Assembly (NCBI GenBank): GCA_947179485.1
Contig: OX359245.1
Location: forward strand, 1,407,001-1,471,000
DNA: 64,000 bases
Origin: Allacma fusca
Lineage: Eukaryota > Arthropoda > Collembola > Symphypleona > Sminthuridae
Direction: 5' to 3'
Made by a program: the position numbers and the translations under genes. A model generated the notes under the pieces. The model made no database searches, was not told the DNA's origin, and was given only the letters and a program-made list of their open reading frames with translations. Position 1 is the first letter of the stretch. Each line of letters starts with the position of its first letter. This document shows, one piece after another, positions 45,177 to 57,653 of this stretch.

Positions 45177-45959
45177 CCCGAGTTAATACTCTCCTGTTTT
45201 AATGAAATCTAGAAATGATATTTATGTTGCTTAAATTTAAATGTTAAGGTTTGACATGGAATGTGCACCTTGTAATAACTGAGTACATATAATCTGCTCT
45301 AGCAGTTGCTGACTAGTGTTTAATAGTAGTAGAGATTGTTTCCTTCTGTATTACCGGTGTGGACTGCTCCTTCCAATTTACTCAAATTAAATGAAATGGC
45401 ATGTTGAATTGCACAAGAACTGTGTAAAAATCTTTTAATCTGCTCACCTTTATTTTGTACATCACTAATGTATGTACGCGTCATTGTAATGCATGTGTTT
45501 CCCAAATTAAGCAAGTCAATATGTATTCTGGGTATTCGGTATACAGAAAAAGGTAAATCATTCGAAATACTAAGACTTGAAAGTAATCATCTTCCTTTGG
45601 TCATTTGCTTTCATTCTAATACCCGAAACGCTCTTAAAGGGTCCGGGTAATACCCGGGAAAATATTTATCATTATAAACCGTCATATTTCCACTCGAAGA
45701 TAGTTTTAAACTGCAACAACTTCAGTGATCAGTGCGGCTCAAAAATGCTGTACCAGGATTCAAAATTTGAGTAATTACGTGTAAAATCGTACCTGCAGTC
45801 TATTTTCTTTATAACGATAAAATGTTAAACAATTAACATCAAATGTTTGGGAGAGGACGCTAATGGAATTTATATTTAAGGTTCCCTTGGTAGGCCTTGA
45901 CGGGGAATATAATGACTTATAAATTATGGATGTAATTATCAGTTAAAAATCGTCAGCAT
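45177..45959. other. Region upstream of the receptor gene
   Basis: Would contain the receptor promoter and leader on the minus strand. No TATA element was recognised, and short open frames have no features. Confidence 0.35.
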
Positions 45960-48290
45960 TATTTAAATTTATGGATATTTTTTAAATGGAAATACTTTAT
46001 AACAACGAGATGGTTCATGCCTTTTTAGTAACAGCAGAATATATAGTATCTGTATCGACATACGGTAACCAGTCGTGATGAATGGAAGCTTCTAACTTAA
46101 AAATTATATATACTCTATTACGAACCCGTTCCCGAAACATACCAAAACCTGAGGCTGTAACTGACATGTTCTCTCAAGCATCTGTATACATATTCTGGGG
46201 TATTTTAAAAATGAAGGAAAATGAGGAATTCCATTAATTCATATTTTATTTAGACGCCATAGTAGGAAATATCAAGATGATTCTGAAGTAAGTCGGTTAA
46301 AATTAAAAATGCCTTCCACCAGGGGTCGGATTTTTGTATATCTCCCTGGAAGATCATTTCTGAATTTCCCTGCTGAATCTTATGTCCCTGCTGTTAGGTG
46401 CTCAACGATTTCAAAAATCCCTACTGAAAAAACGGTCAACGATTTCAAAAATCCCTGCCGAGAAAAGGTCAACGATTTTCAAAATCATTGTTGGCAAAAG
46501 AAATTTCTTACAAGACGTGAAATGTTTGCTTAGCAAATTTACCTGAAACCCGTCAACAAATTTGAAAATCCCTGCCAAAAAAAGTCAACGATTTTAAAAA
46601 TCCCTGTTCGTAAACATAAATTCCTTCCCTTTAAGATTTTCCCTGCCAGAAATAATTTTCCCTAGGAAGAATGTTCCCATCTTCCTACAAAAATCCGACC
46701 CCTGCCTTCCACATTTAAAGAGCTACAACTTCCCAAGCCAAGGTATCAGCCGTTAGCTTGGCTGATATAAATAACTAAAAATGGTATATTATGCCCACGT
46801 TTAATAATACAATTATATTTATAGTACATTCATGAAAAATTACTTGAGAAAACATTTGAGAATTTTCGAAAGTGACTCTTATGTCACCGAAATCACAAAC
46901 CTACTGGCAATTAAATCTCACAAATGTTTGAAAATTCAGTCAACCAATTTCACTTATCCTAGTCAAAACTTGAGGTCACATGAAGCATAAATGTGACACA
47001 AGGCTGTAGGTTAGTATTTGTAATCTGCGTTGAAGGAGTTATGTTGTTAGTATGAATTGAAATTATGTTTATGTGCATTATCTTTCTAATTGTTTTCCTC
47101 CTAAAACGAATTTGTAATTTATCCAATTACAGCTATTTCCATTCTTTCCAGTGACATATTATGGTATAAAAGATTCCGAAGAAATTCTATACAAATGACT
47201 AGGAGTTAGTTGCTTAGAAATAACTATATTGCTTTACAAGAACCATGTCATGCAAAAATAGTACGCCTAAAATTTCATCGAATGCTGATTATTTCATCCT
47301 CTCAGTCAAAATTGTTTGCACATTATACCCATTGCTTGTTAAATAATGCCAAAATTCCCGAAGTAAAGACATTTGAATCCGTTGTATGGAAAGAGCGTCA
47401 AATTTTCTAAAATAAATTTATATTATCTTAAAAAATACCTTGTCGGGAAATAAATGTTTACACCATTTTACTTTGCTTGTAGTTTGTGTGACCGCAAAAT
47501 ATTCTTGATTGAGGGAATAGTTTTGAAATTGGAACTCAAAGATTAATAACTGAAGAATTAAATGTTACAAATGACTCCTTGGAGTAAGCTAATTGTAAGA
47601 GGGAGCATAGTATGTATCTCTCCGCGCCCTGTAAATAATAAAACCATGCTCTAGATTAAAACGAGCTTAAATATTTTAAAATTATCTGAAATAAAAACAC
47701 ACATATATTTTGAAAAGCCTTCAAAAGTGATATTCTAATCAAGGATTGGAAGGGCTTTAAGTCGGATACTTTATAATATATTGTCCAAAATGTAATTAAA
47801 ATAAACACACTGACAAGCTTACAGAAATCACCATAAGATTTCGGGGAAAGCTGACATAATTTTAAATAATAGCTGTTGTATGGAAACGTGTCCCGGTGAG
47901 TTTCTTTTACTGTCGCCAGCACTGGCTCATCCTATGCTAAAATGCTTACAGGATGAAAGAGCAGTGGTCATCTCAAGCTTAACATTCATTCAATCATGTA
48001 CAATTGGAAATTAGATATATTAAAACTCATCCAGTTTGGTGTTTACCTTTGCTTGACAACTTGACTTCACAGAACATGCTCCGCTCAATTTCCCATTAAT
48101 CTCAAGGAATCGGCAACTCCTTTTTGCTCTGAGTGGAGCACACACACAAGTATGCACATTTACATTTGAGAAAACGAACACTTGATCTATATACTCGATG
48201 GAAGCACACACCAAGATCACGGCAACTGCATGCAGTTTCTGCATTCTCAATTGGCTTGCATTCCTCAGACCTTGCTCGTGTTTATTTACC
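45960..48290 (+). repeat. Interspersed repeat, copy 2, with nested MITE
   Basis: Matches 29870-31310 in order and orientation with many small changes, but is longer because a hAT-like MITE (46320-46704) and other sequence lie within it. The best-matching part is 47838-48290, which pairs with 30761-31230. No coding potential was recognised. Confidence 0.8.
46320..46704. mobile_element. hAT-like MITE with 8-bp duplication
   Basis: The 385-bp unit begins CAGGGGTCGGATTTTTGTA and ends in the inverted ACAAAAATCCGACCCCTG. CCTTCCAC stands directly on both sides (46312-46319 and 46705-46712). The ends, size and 8-bp duplication are those of non-autonomous hAT elements. The interior is an imperfect tandem of AACGATTTCAAAAATCCCTG. 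Confidence 0.9.
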
Positions 48291-48295
48291 TTTCA

Positions 48296-48469
48296 CAGTG
48301 AATTTCCTATATAGTGGCTTCCGAGGGATGACCAAATATCTCCCAATTTATGGGGATGCCACTGTATGTTTCTACAATATAATGTAAATGTAATGCAAGG
48401 GAAATATTTAACATGCCCATGTAACGGGAATGCTGGCTAAGCGGAATCCTTTATACGGGAAATTCACTG
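48296..48469. mobile_element. pogo/Tigger-like MITE
   Basis: The unit runs from CAGTGAATTTCCTATATAG to the inverted GGGAAATTCACTG and is related to the one at 36176-36352. TA follows the right end; the left flank has changed. Confidence 0.65.
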
Positions 48470-49039
48470 TATAGGAAACACGGAAGTAAATCTGTGAAAG
48501 GACATAATTACTATCTCATCCCAAGAAAACTGGAGAAGGCTGGTTTCCCATACCACAACATTTTTTACTTTCAGTCCCATTTGGTAGTCACTTGGCAATT
48601 CACATAGCCGAAGACCATTCAAGCTTTTGTGATTAGGTAGAGAATTTTGTTGCCATAGAAGACATATAGACTTATATTTTCACTTCCACATATACATATC
48701 AGTGAAAGTGGCGCTAGAATCGCTGAATGGGCAAAATAATACACAAAGCTGAATGATTCATTCTCCGCGTGCTTTGTGAATATACCTCAAGAGAATGCTC
48801 ATATGTAATAAAATTCCCTCTCACCATTCACTGCTCTCTCCTTATCGTAGAGAATTGTCGGAATTTTTACCTCTAACAAAGCAAGGTGTAATTTAGTAAT
48901 TACTTCCAGGCGGAGAGATATAATTACCTTTTGCAATTGATATGCAAACATTGTATGCTGTCTAATCTTCATAATGAATGGTATTAGAATAACATTCCGG
49001 CATTAAATAAATCCTCGATTAGGAATTTCTTCATTACAA

Positions 49040-49580
49040 CTCCTCCACTGCTCATCCACTTCCCATATACTGCTCCGATACTTCCCTCCACTGCTCCGAT
49101 ACTTCCCCCCACTGCTCCTATACTTCCGTCCACTGCTCCGATACTTCCCTCCACTGCTCCTATACTTTCCTCCACTGCTCCGATACTTCCCTCCACTGCT
49201 CCTATACTTCTCTCCACTGCTCTTATACTTTCCTCCACTGCTCCTATACTTCTCTCCACTGCTCTTATACTTCCCTCCACTGCTCCTATACTTCCCTCCA
49301 CTGCTCCTATACTTCCCTCCACTGCTCCGATACTTCCCTCCACTGCTCCGATACTTCCCTCCACTGCTCCGATACTTCCCTCCACTTCTCCTATACTTCC
49401 CTCCACTGCTCCGATACTTACCTCCACTGCTCCTATACTTCCCTCCACTGCTCCGATATTTCCCTCCACTGCTCCTATACTTCCCTCCACTGCTCCGATA
49501 CTTCCCTCCACTGCTCCTTCGCTGCTCCTCCATTTCTACTCCACTGCTGCTCCATTTCTCCTCCACTGCTCCTCCACTTC
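49040..49580. repeat. 21-bp minisatellite, about 25 copies
   Basis: The unit CTCCACTGCTCCGATACTTCC repeats head to tail, alternating with a CTCCTATAC variant. Because the unit is a multiple of three and lacks stops, two minus-strand frames stay open across it (GGKYRSS and GAVEGSI repeats); these are not believed to be genes. Confidence 0.95.
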
Positions 49581-50690
49581 CCCTACTAATTTTTCACTTC
49601 TGGTGATTAATCAACTAAGACCGGAGCAGATCACAATTGGTAGCATTTGTTCTGTTGACCTTTAAATGGTAACGACAAGTGAATCGCACTTATTGGTTAA
49701 CATTGTTTTAATGACCTCATAATGTCATAGTGTTACAAGTTGACCAATGATTTTGAAATTGTTCTCTAACTTTTCATATCCCGCTTTAGTTTTTGTTTGT
49801 TTTTTTACAAAAAATGTGCTTGGGTTGCTTAATCAAATCAAATAACCGCAAAGAATATTATTCCATTTTTTATGATTTAAAAGAGAGGTATTTGGACGTA
49901 CTACTTCAGGTTTTTACATTGTAATTCGTATACTTTTGCAAAAAGAATTTTATTTGGTTGTACGTAATTTTTTAAATTTCTTTGCAAAATATATTATCTA
50001 TTTATAATTTTCTGAAAAAAACCAACGCTGCTCTGCAGTCTGATTGGCTAGTAGAATAATAATAATTTATTAAAAATAATAATTTAATAAAATCTGTAAA
50101 AGAATTCAAAAAATTGAACTTAAATCCAGTCTCAAACCTCAATCAAATCAAATTAAAGCTGCAAATATGCATATATGGGAAGCAAATCCGCCAAGAGCTA
50201 CACATACAATCTAACCTGGTGCTCTATAAACCCTAAAGTTAAAAACCCCACCTTTAAATCTCCATCACAGGAGGTTATAAGCTAAGGCAAAGGTGAAGCA
50301 TCTTACTATACACACATATGAAATTAAATCCGCTCCTAAAAATACTCCTATGAGGAGCCCCGCAGTAAAGGAAAAAAACAACACTCATGTCATGTGGAGC
50401 TGAAAAAAAATTCACCTGTTCAATCCATTTATGACTAATAAAATCCCTGCTATTGTGTTCCTTCATATGTGCGTGTGCAGGATAAAAGGCTCCGTTACTT
50501 TCTCATTCCAATCCTCCCATACCTTTGTAACAATTACAAGAACAAGCCAAGAGCAAATCTCTGTCTCAAACTCACGTATATATACATATGTACCTATATG
50601 CACTTATGAGCTTGGAATTGACAATCAGTAACATATATTTCCTACACGCATAAATCAATCAGCCCGAGTACGAGCGTATAAGATTTTGAC
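49581..50690. other. Host intergenic DNA
   Basis: AT-rich with no recognised gene or repeat. Confidence 0.35.
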
Positions 50691-50707
50691 AATGGCCCAG
50701 GAATTAA

Positions 50708-50812
50708 TTGCCATGTCGTTTGTCCTGGTTCCATAAACCTATTAATAATGCATTGACGGAGGCCCTCATACAGTATGCTCCTGATGAAGATGATGAGTCA
50801 ACGTCAGAGTAA
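50708..50812 (+). other. Possible 3' terminal exon fragment
   Basis: A plus-strand frame reads LPCRLSWFHKPINNALTEAL, then IQYAPDEDDESTSE and stops at about 50812. The amino acid make-up is protein-like and ends acidic, as many terminal exons do, and AATAAA-like words follow near 51075. There is no upstream exon in sight and the frame closes shortly before 50708, so this is a weak suggestion. No family is recognised. Confidence 0.2.
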
Positions 50813-53100
50813 GAATCCCTCCCAACAACACCCCTATCAAAATACAAGGCACGTACATATACGCAAATATTCATGTAACAAATATTTATTGAAAACAATC
50901 GGTCAACGACAGTTCCACAATTAGCATACAAAACAATAGGTTTTTTTTAACACATGGGAAGCCTTCAAATTGTAACGTATAGTCAAGATCCCAAGCAATC
51001 ATATATTGACATAATTTCCATCCATATACATATACATATATATAATCATGCTTTATAAAAACAATAACAAAAATAAATGTTTTACAATTTAGGGTCCTCT
51101 GGTCTCAATTTCAGGGATCACAATATGTTAAAATATATTTTGTGTGTGAGTAAAGCAAAACAATGGGTTGAAATAATTTAAAATAATTTAAAACTACATA
51201 ATACATATGTATGTAACAATATTTGGAAAAATAAAACTTTAGCGTACAGTAACAAAATAATTTTTGTTTTCATTCAAAAATATAAAATGTTCTGTACAGA
51301 GTCCCATTTAAATAGTATTGCAACTTTTCCGTCAATCAAGTAAGTTCAGAGTCAAGCGTCAATTTTCAAGATAAATTGTCAATAAGTTACCCTAAGTTTT
51401 TTTTTGTAAAAATCGGGTCTCTTATTAAAAGTAAGTTACTAAAATTCGTCTATTATTTTTTGTTTTAAATAGAACTGAATCTCCTATACACATAATTATT
51501 TTTACTCCTCTATTATTGTAGTAATTTTTTTAACCCGGACTTTTTGTACACATTTCAAAGGCTGCTATGGTAATACATGTATAGTTAGTAATTTATTATT
51601 ACTTTTAATCTGGCAATGTAATGTCACTGGTTATTTTTTTTTTAAATGTACATTTATACTGGAAAGTAGCTGAATTAGCGAAGGAGCTTTAAATAGATCA
51701 ATTATTTTTGCTGCGGGATTATTTCCGCCTAAAAATTATTAATCTCTGAAAAAAAATTAATCATTTGACTACAAGGTGAAAAAACTATTTTAAGTGAATT
51801 TGTTATTATTTTTTTCTGAGTAATTATATGTACCGTAAAATTTTTTTGGGCTTAATTTCATAAGTTAATTTTAAATCTCAAGGGTTTTGTTCTCTGTATT
51901 TAAAATTTTAAAGAAAATTTCCGGGGGATAAATGTCATTGAAAAAATTCTTCAAAATGTCAAATTCCCTTTAAATGTCAGCCCGTAAAAAAAACAGTCAA
52001 AGGAACTAGTATTAACTTTGGTCCTGTAAAATTTGTCCAGTATGTTTGAGACATTCGTAAATCAGGGGAAAACTTAATTCAAGGAAGGTAAAAAAATATG
52101 TAAAAATCTTACTGTCCTGTAATAATTATTGCTGTCTTTGTGTTCTATATATTGTAAAAAAAATAGCAAACTGTAAATAGAATGTACACGTCGTATATAG
52201 AAAGTATTAATAAAGTATGTGTGTGTGTGGGCACTTCATCCTATAATAATTATTACACGGTAAATCGTCAAAAATTAGTCAGTCTTTTCTCATACCAAGG
52301 GTATAAGCCTCGATACATATTGTCCATAATAAGGTCATGGGTCAGTCGTTTTTGAGCAAGTCATGTATCTTCTGTTTTAAACTTTGTTAAGAGTATTGGG
52401 TTTGTGATTAGGAAAAAATATTTTATACAATATTTAAAGGGGAAAAAATTATTAGTAGCCTTTAAAAGGTTCCACAAAATAATTTTTGGCTTTTTTCTTA
52501 TACGCAAAAAAGGGAATGATTAAATCTATAAAAGGGTTCTGAGCCACGGTAAAAATAAAGAGGAAAAAAGTCATGTATGTATACGTCTGGAAATAGGAGG
52601 ACTCGGTCAGTGGGTAACCCTTAAAACAATGGCGTATCATTACACGAGAGTCGTAAAAGTCAAAGAGGGATTCAGAGAGAGAGAGAGAGATGAGAGAGAA
52701 AAAAAACAGTCATAAAAAGGATTAAAACCTCTCAACGTTTTTTTATGACTTCAAAGCTCTCCATTGAGAGTATTAAAAATGACGTGAAAACTATTGTTTG
52801 CCAGGAATTTAAAGGATTACGCGGATTATTATAATTTTTTTTGGAGCTAGATTTAAAAAATAACGGGATTTTTTAAATTGAGGAGATTATGCAGATGTCA
52901 ATATCCCCTGAGCTTTGAGTCCTTTTTACAAGAATTTGTATTAATTAATTTCAGAGCATTTAAAATGCAAAGGGGTTGGTTACTTCCCTTATAATAATAA
53001 TTTTAAATTATTGTTCCAATTTTGAAAATAATAATAATTACTCTCCTCTGATCATTTTGGAATGAATTACCTTATTTTTGGGTATAAAAATGTGTAAATA
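50813..53100. other. Host intergenic DNA
   Basis: AT-rich. It includes a short (GT)n at about 52219 and a (GA)n run at 52675-52692. The 3' part may contain the untranslated end of the secreted-protein gene that stops at 53122. Nothing else seen. Confidence 0.4.
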
Positions 53101-53121
53101 ATTACTGTCTAACTCAAAGCC

Positions 53122-54699
53122 TTACAAGAATTTATTGGAGCACTTGAACTTCTGGTTACACTTGGAAATCCTGGACCTTCCACTCACCTCATCAAAGTAA
53201 GCATTGAGGGCTCTCTGGACACGGTGGGAGCTGAAGAATTTCTTCCCATACTGTTCCCAGAGGATCTTTGCCTTCCCTTGGAATTTCCCTGGGACTTGGG
53301 GCATCTTGCAAATGAGTCTCTCGAGACACTCCTCGGAATTGAGGACCCGGTCCGAGATTTGAGAGATGTAGGAACTGAGCATGCTCTGACCGTACTGACG
53401 AACCCGACTGGTCGGCTCTGTCCCGGAACTGAGGCCAGGGAGGTTGGACACAGTGATGATGGGGATGGGGAGGAACAAGAGCAGGAGTGGGATTCCCAAA
53501 AGGAGGAGGAGTCCTAAAAGAAGGAGGGGCTTGAGAGCCAGAAGACCCTTCCCGATTGCCAGAAGACCTCCGACTCCTCCCAATCCTCCCAAAGCGGGGA
53601 GTCCTACATCACCCAAACCGTCGAAAATTGAGCCTTCATCTCCAGGGCTGACGTGGGGACGGCTGGGGGAGGGGTAATGCTGGTAATGGTAAGTATAAGA
53701 GGGACCCTCTCCTTGGTAATTCCCTCCGTGAGCTCCTCCTCCTCCTCCTCCTCCAACGGCTGGAGGGCCATACTGGAATTTACGAAAAAAAAATCTTTTA
53801 TTTTCACTCTCATATTTAAACTTTACAAAATATTCCCTTCAATCTAATTTCCTCTTCGAACTTAATTTACCCCATTTTTTTTGTTTTTTTTTATGTGCAT
53901 TCAAAACACTAAGGGCTATAAGAAATTACGCTTTGAATTAAAAAGAAAAAGAAATTGTCACAGATCCAAATTTTGCTACAAGTTCAACACTATTCTTAAT
54001 TAATAATATCCAGTGTGTTAATGCATATAGTAAAAAGATGCTGTTGAATTTTCTGGACAATTTAAATAATTTTAAAAGGAATCCCACAAATGAATTGTCT
54101 CCCACAGATTTGAGATTTTAAAAAATTGTTTGAAAGTAGTTTTGAAAAATCAAAATTTTAGAATCATTCGCCAGCGTTTACAAGAATAATTCTTCCCTAC
54201 ACTCAAAACATACATAAATGACCCTAGTTGTCCCGAATTAATTTTAAAATATTAAAGAGCACAGAGGCTGTTTCTAGAATTTATTTTTTTAAATACTGCC
54301 GCCAGGCAGAAGCTCCAGAGAAAAAGATGAGAAACTTACGGAAGTGTCAGAAGGAGCCTGAGCGTATCCCCCAGCAGCGTTTGAGAAACTAGAAGGTCCG
54401 AAATTATTGGAGTAAAGTTCTTTGCCTTGATTCAGATTATTCCCGGCCGGGTACTCAAAAGAGTATGACCCCGCCCCTGGACTGCTCCCTTGAACCACCC
54501 CGTAATTAGGACTTGGAGCGGGATTTTTGACTTCCGCATTGCTCAAAAACACCGAGGGTTTATAACCCTGATTGGCTGGAGCGGACTGTTGGTCGTATCC
54601 ACTACTAATCCCGCCCCCTCCAGAAGTTGGGGCTTTGTCCGGTGCAGCGAAGGAAGTTGCCAGGACTAGCCAAAGCAGAAGAATAACTCGCGGAACCAT
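53122..54699 (-). CDS. Secreted Gly/Leu-rich four-cysteine protein, gene A
   Basis: Two coding exons (54699-54340 and 53772-53122) join in phase 0 at a GTAAGT donor and CAG acceptor, giving about 336 residues. The order is a signal peptide (MVPRVILLLWLVLATSFA), a Gly/Ser/Pro/Tyr-rich section (SSGYDQQSAPANQGYKP), and YTYHYQHYP. A Gly-Leu-rich hydrophobic stretch follows (LGGLGGVGGLLAIGKGLLAL, then GIPLLLLFLPIPIITV), and the end is a polar domain with cysteines in EECLERLICKM and SKCNQKFKC. No enzyme motif is present. The paralogue at 57654-60967 has the same order. Such Gly/Tyr-rich secreted proteins with a hydrophobic core are typical of arthropod cuticle or other extracellular matrices; that role is inferred. 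Family name not known to me. Confidence 0.85.
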
Positions 54700-54845
54700 C
54701 CTCGATACGTCAAAATATGTAAGAAAAATTATTTGGTAAAATTTTTCTTTTTTTTTTGTAATTTGAAAAAAAGGAGTCTCTCCGTGTCTGACTTCTGAAG
54801 GCTTGAGAGATGTATAAGTGATCTGTTGGGACGGAGATGTGGTGC

Positions 54846-54852
54846 TTTTATA
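54846..54852 (-). promoter_or_regulatory. TATA box of gene A
   Basis: The minus strand reads CTATAAAAGCACC about 150 bp before the gene A start codon. A start site 25-30 bp downstream would leave a leader of about 120 bases. Confidence 0.6.
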
Positions 54853-54974
54853 GGTACAGAGCTGAGATGATGATGACGAGTATTGGAGGGGTTGTCACAA
54901 AAATAGGAACGAGGGCTGCTGCGATGACAATCACCGATCCGTATTACTATTTTCAGGGTTGCTCCTTCAAACAC

Positions 54975-57653
54975 ACATGTGAGTTTTTGGGCTGAGGGTT
55001 AATTGAATGCTATTTCTCTCTCTCTCTCTCTCTCTCTCCCTCAATATTTTTTTTATCCTCTTGATTTTTTTTTTGCTCTTGCAGTTACTTGATCTGGGCT
55101 CTTATGGGAATTTTGAGGCTGAAAGGTGGGTCAGTAGTTGAGCGTCCGCCCTCATCAGTATTCAAAGACATGGACCACCGTGTTTTGGGCCGACGACTAT
55201 TCTTTGGGTCTATCTCACAACAACAGTCCCAGAGAGTCCCTCAACGGATCATCATGAGGGATAATTTCCTCACTGTACTGCTCCCAAGAGTCTTTTGGTC
55301 CTCTTCCACATCTTCTATACATCTCTCCATAATAGACATATATGAGTCAAGTAGGTCTTCCTTCATCTCCGACTCGATCAGCGTGGAGAGTTCCGCATTG
55401 ACCAAATTTAGTCCACACGGATTCAATGCGTTACTACAACAACTTTACTACTATTATTATATTATTATATTATTATTATTATCAGGAGGTGGAGGAAGGG
55501 ATGCTGCTCAATCAATGACCCCAACTGACATTCCTCATAATAACAATCACTTATCTCTTTGACATTCCACAATCACAATTCATTGCCAATGGCAATCCCT
55601 TGTCATCTTCCTCTCTTCCGATGGAACTTTTTATCCTATTTGGCTCAGATATAGGAGTCTCATATAGGGGATGATGATGGGATGGGATGTGTGTCTCTGT
55701 GGAAAAGGTTAGGAGGAACACCTGCGTCCCGCCGTCACGTTGTCTGTGACTGGGACTATGTATGTGTGTGTGTGTATATATTTTTATATACACAGCTAGT
55801 AATAATAATAATGATAACGCACCCTCACAATGGTAACAATTTCTGGGGTGGACAAATTTTGATGGGGATAGACAGTTGTTATCTGTAAACACTTTTTTTT
55901 GCATAGGGAGCAGTGAGTTAGTTACATTGTTGTCTGTATATATAAATTACAATATTGGAGGGCGAAGGAGTCAAAGTGCTTAGGCATTATGAGGTCTGGG
56001 CTTGGGATCATTGTCGGGGTTTATAATTAGTTAGTCGAGTCTTTCGTCTGGATTAAATATTTTTGAATTTAGGGCTTGACAGTGAATTATTTTTTAAATG
56101 AGAGAGTCATTTTGAATTTAGAATAATTTTTGTTGGGAAATTGCAAACGAGTACTATTCCGATTTTGTTATTAATTAATTAAGTTGCTTTTGTTCAGAAT
56201 TTTTTTAAACGTTGAGGGAATATTTTTGACTTCAGATTTTAGTTAAAAATTTCGGGAACTTTACCCCAAAATGTTTGGAGACTTCATTTCCAAGATTTTT
56301 AGATATTTGCTTCCCAAATTGAAACAATTTGCCCTTAAAATTTGGAAAAAATGCAAAATTTCTGGCGGTATTACGTTGGTGTAGAAAAACAATTTCTGTG
56401 GATATTTCGAATAATTCGAACCAAGATTCTTCCCGATTTAAGAGTTTCCTCGATAATTTCCTTCAAGTATTATAAAATTGGATTTTTTGTAAAAGTTTAC
56501 CAGAATTTTAAATAATTTTTAAGGAAATTACAGTCAGAAAAAATATTTTAAGGCAAAATGGTAATACTTTCAGGAAACAGGCATTCGCAATATTTTTTGA
56601 GGTAAATTTCGAATTATGACCTCCAAAATTTGAAATTTAATTGTTAAGAAATTGCAGGGAACTCCAATTGGGAAACGCTATCTGGCTAAAATATTATAAG
56701 CCCATAATTTAGTCAAGCTCTCAAAATTTGAGAAAGCAGGTGTTATTTTTCGAGAGCTCTGTATTTAAGAAATAGTATTGTATTTTTTTCGGTAGTAAAA
56801 TCCGAAAGTCAATGAAAATTTGATAGGACATTAAGGGTTGATCCGGATCGGAAAAGAATTCGGTCAAGTCGTTCCGCATTTGTTCCCTTCGTGTATATAT
56901 AAAAAAAATAATAATTAATCCACTGACCCCATTCTCTCGGAATGGCTCGCGAGTGATAAACTTATCGGTCTTTATCAGGAGAGGAAAGGAAAAGCATGTA
57001 ATTACTCGTTTATACTGTCCTATAAAAACATTATGAGGGATAGTCCTATGTCCTCTGTGTGTAGAAGTACTTTTGTAATTATTCCGTTTTAAGATGACGC
57101 TCATCTGCCTCGGAACAGACGATTTGGAATTAATTATTGAGCCCTCCAATAATTACACCCGAGTTATTTTTAGCCCAGTTTAACATCAATTTTTAAAGCT
57201 CATACTTAAAAATATAAGGCTTGGGAGTAAAAGAGAAGTTACAGAACAATGGAAGTCAAGTCATCAAGTCGGCAGGCAGTGTGTGTGTGTGTGTGTGTCT
57301 GTGTCTGTCCATTGAATTGTCAGTGGAGCTTGTGTGTGTGTTGTAAATTTTATATGGTACACGTAATTATAGACACAAATAAGTGAAGTGTAGCTCAAAG
57401 TTCCTTATACAGAGAAAGGGTTAGGGAAGGCAAGTCTGACAGTAGTTTTGTCAGTCTCTGTCCGGGTTTTGTTCGTCACAGTTCATTTCCCCCCTTAAAA
57501 TGTCAGCAAGCAGTACTTACTACTATAAATTATAAGCTATAAATATGTACCTATTTTTTTAGTATTACAAAAATATTGGGGAAAAGAGTTAGGTTTTTAA
57601 AATATTTTGGTATTTTTGGGGGAAATTAAATTTTTAAAGGATTTTTTTTTGTT
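54975..57653. other. Intergenic DNA between the two paralogues
   Basis: Contains (TC)n at 55014-55037, an (ATT)n patch at 55448-55483, (GT)n at 55760-55775 and (TG)n at 57274-57298. A minus-strand frame at 55241-55426 (AELSTLIESEMKEDLLDSYM) looks protein-like and might be an exon or decayed gene piece. No other gene is seen. Confidence 0.4.

Noticed and set aside
49003-49566. Two long overlapping open frames with GGKYRSS and GAVEGSI repeats
   Set aside because: They are produced by a 21-bp minisatellite lacking stops; both frames are equally open and neither has a gene context.
56721-57149. 142-codon minus-strand frame
   Set aside because: No motif, AT-driven composition, no splice context or homology that I recognise.
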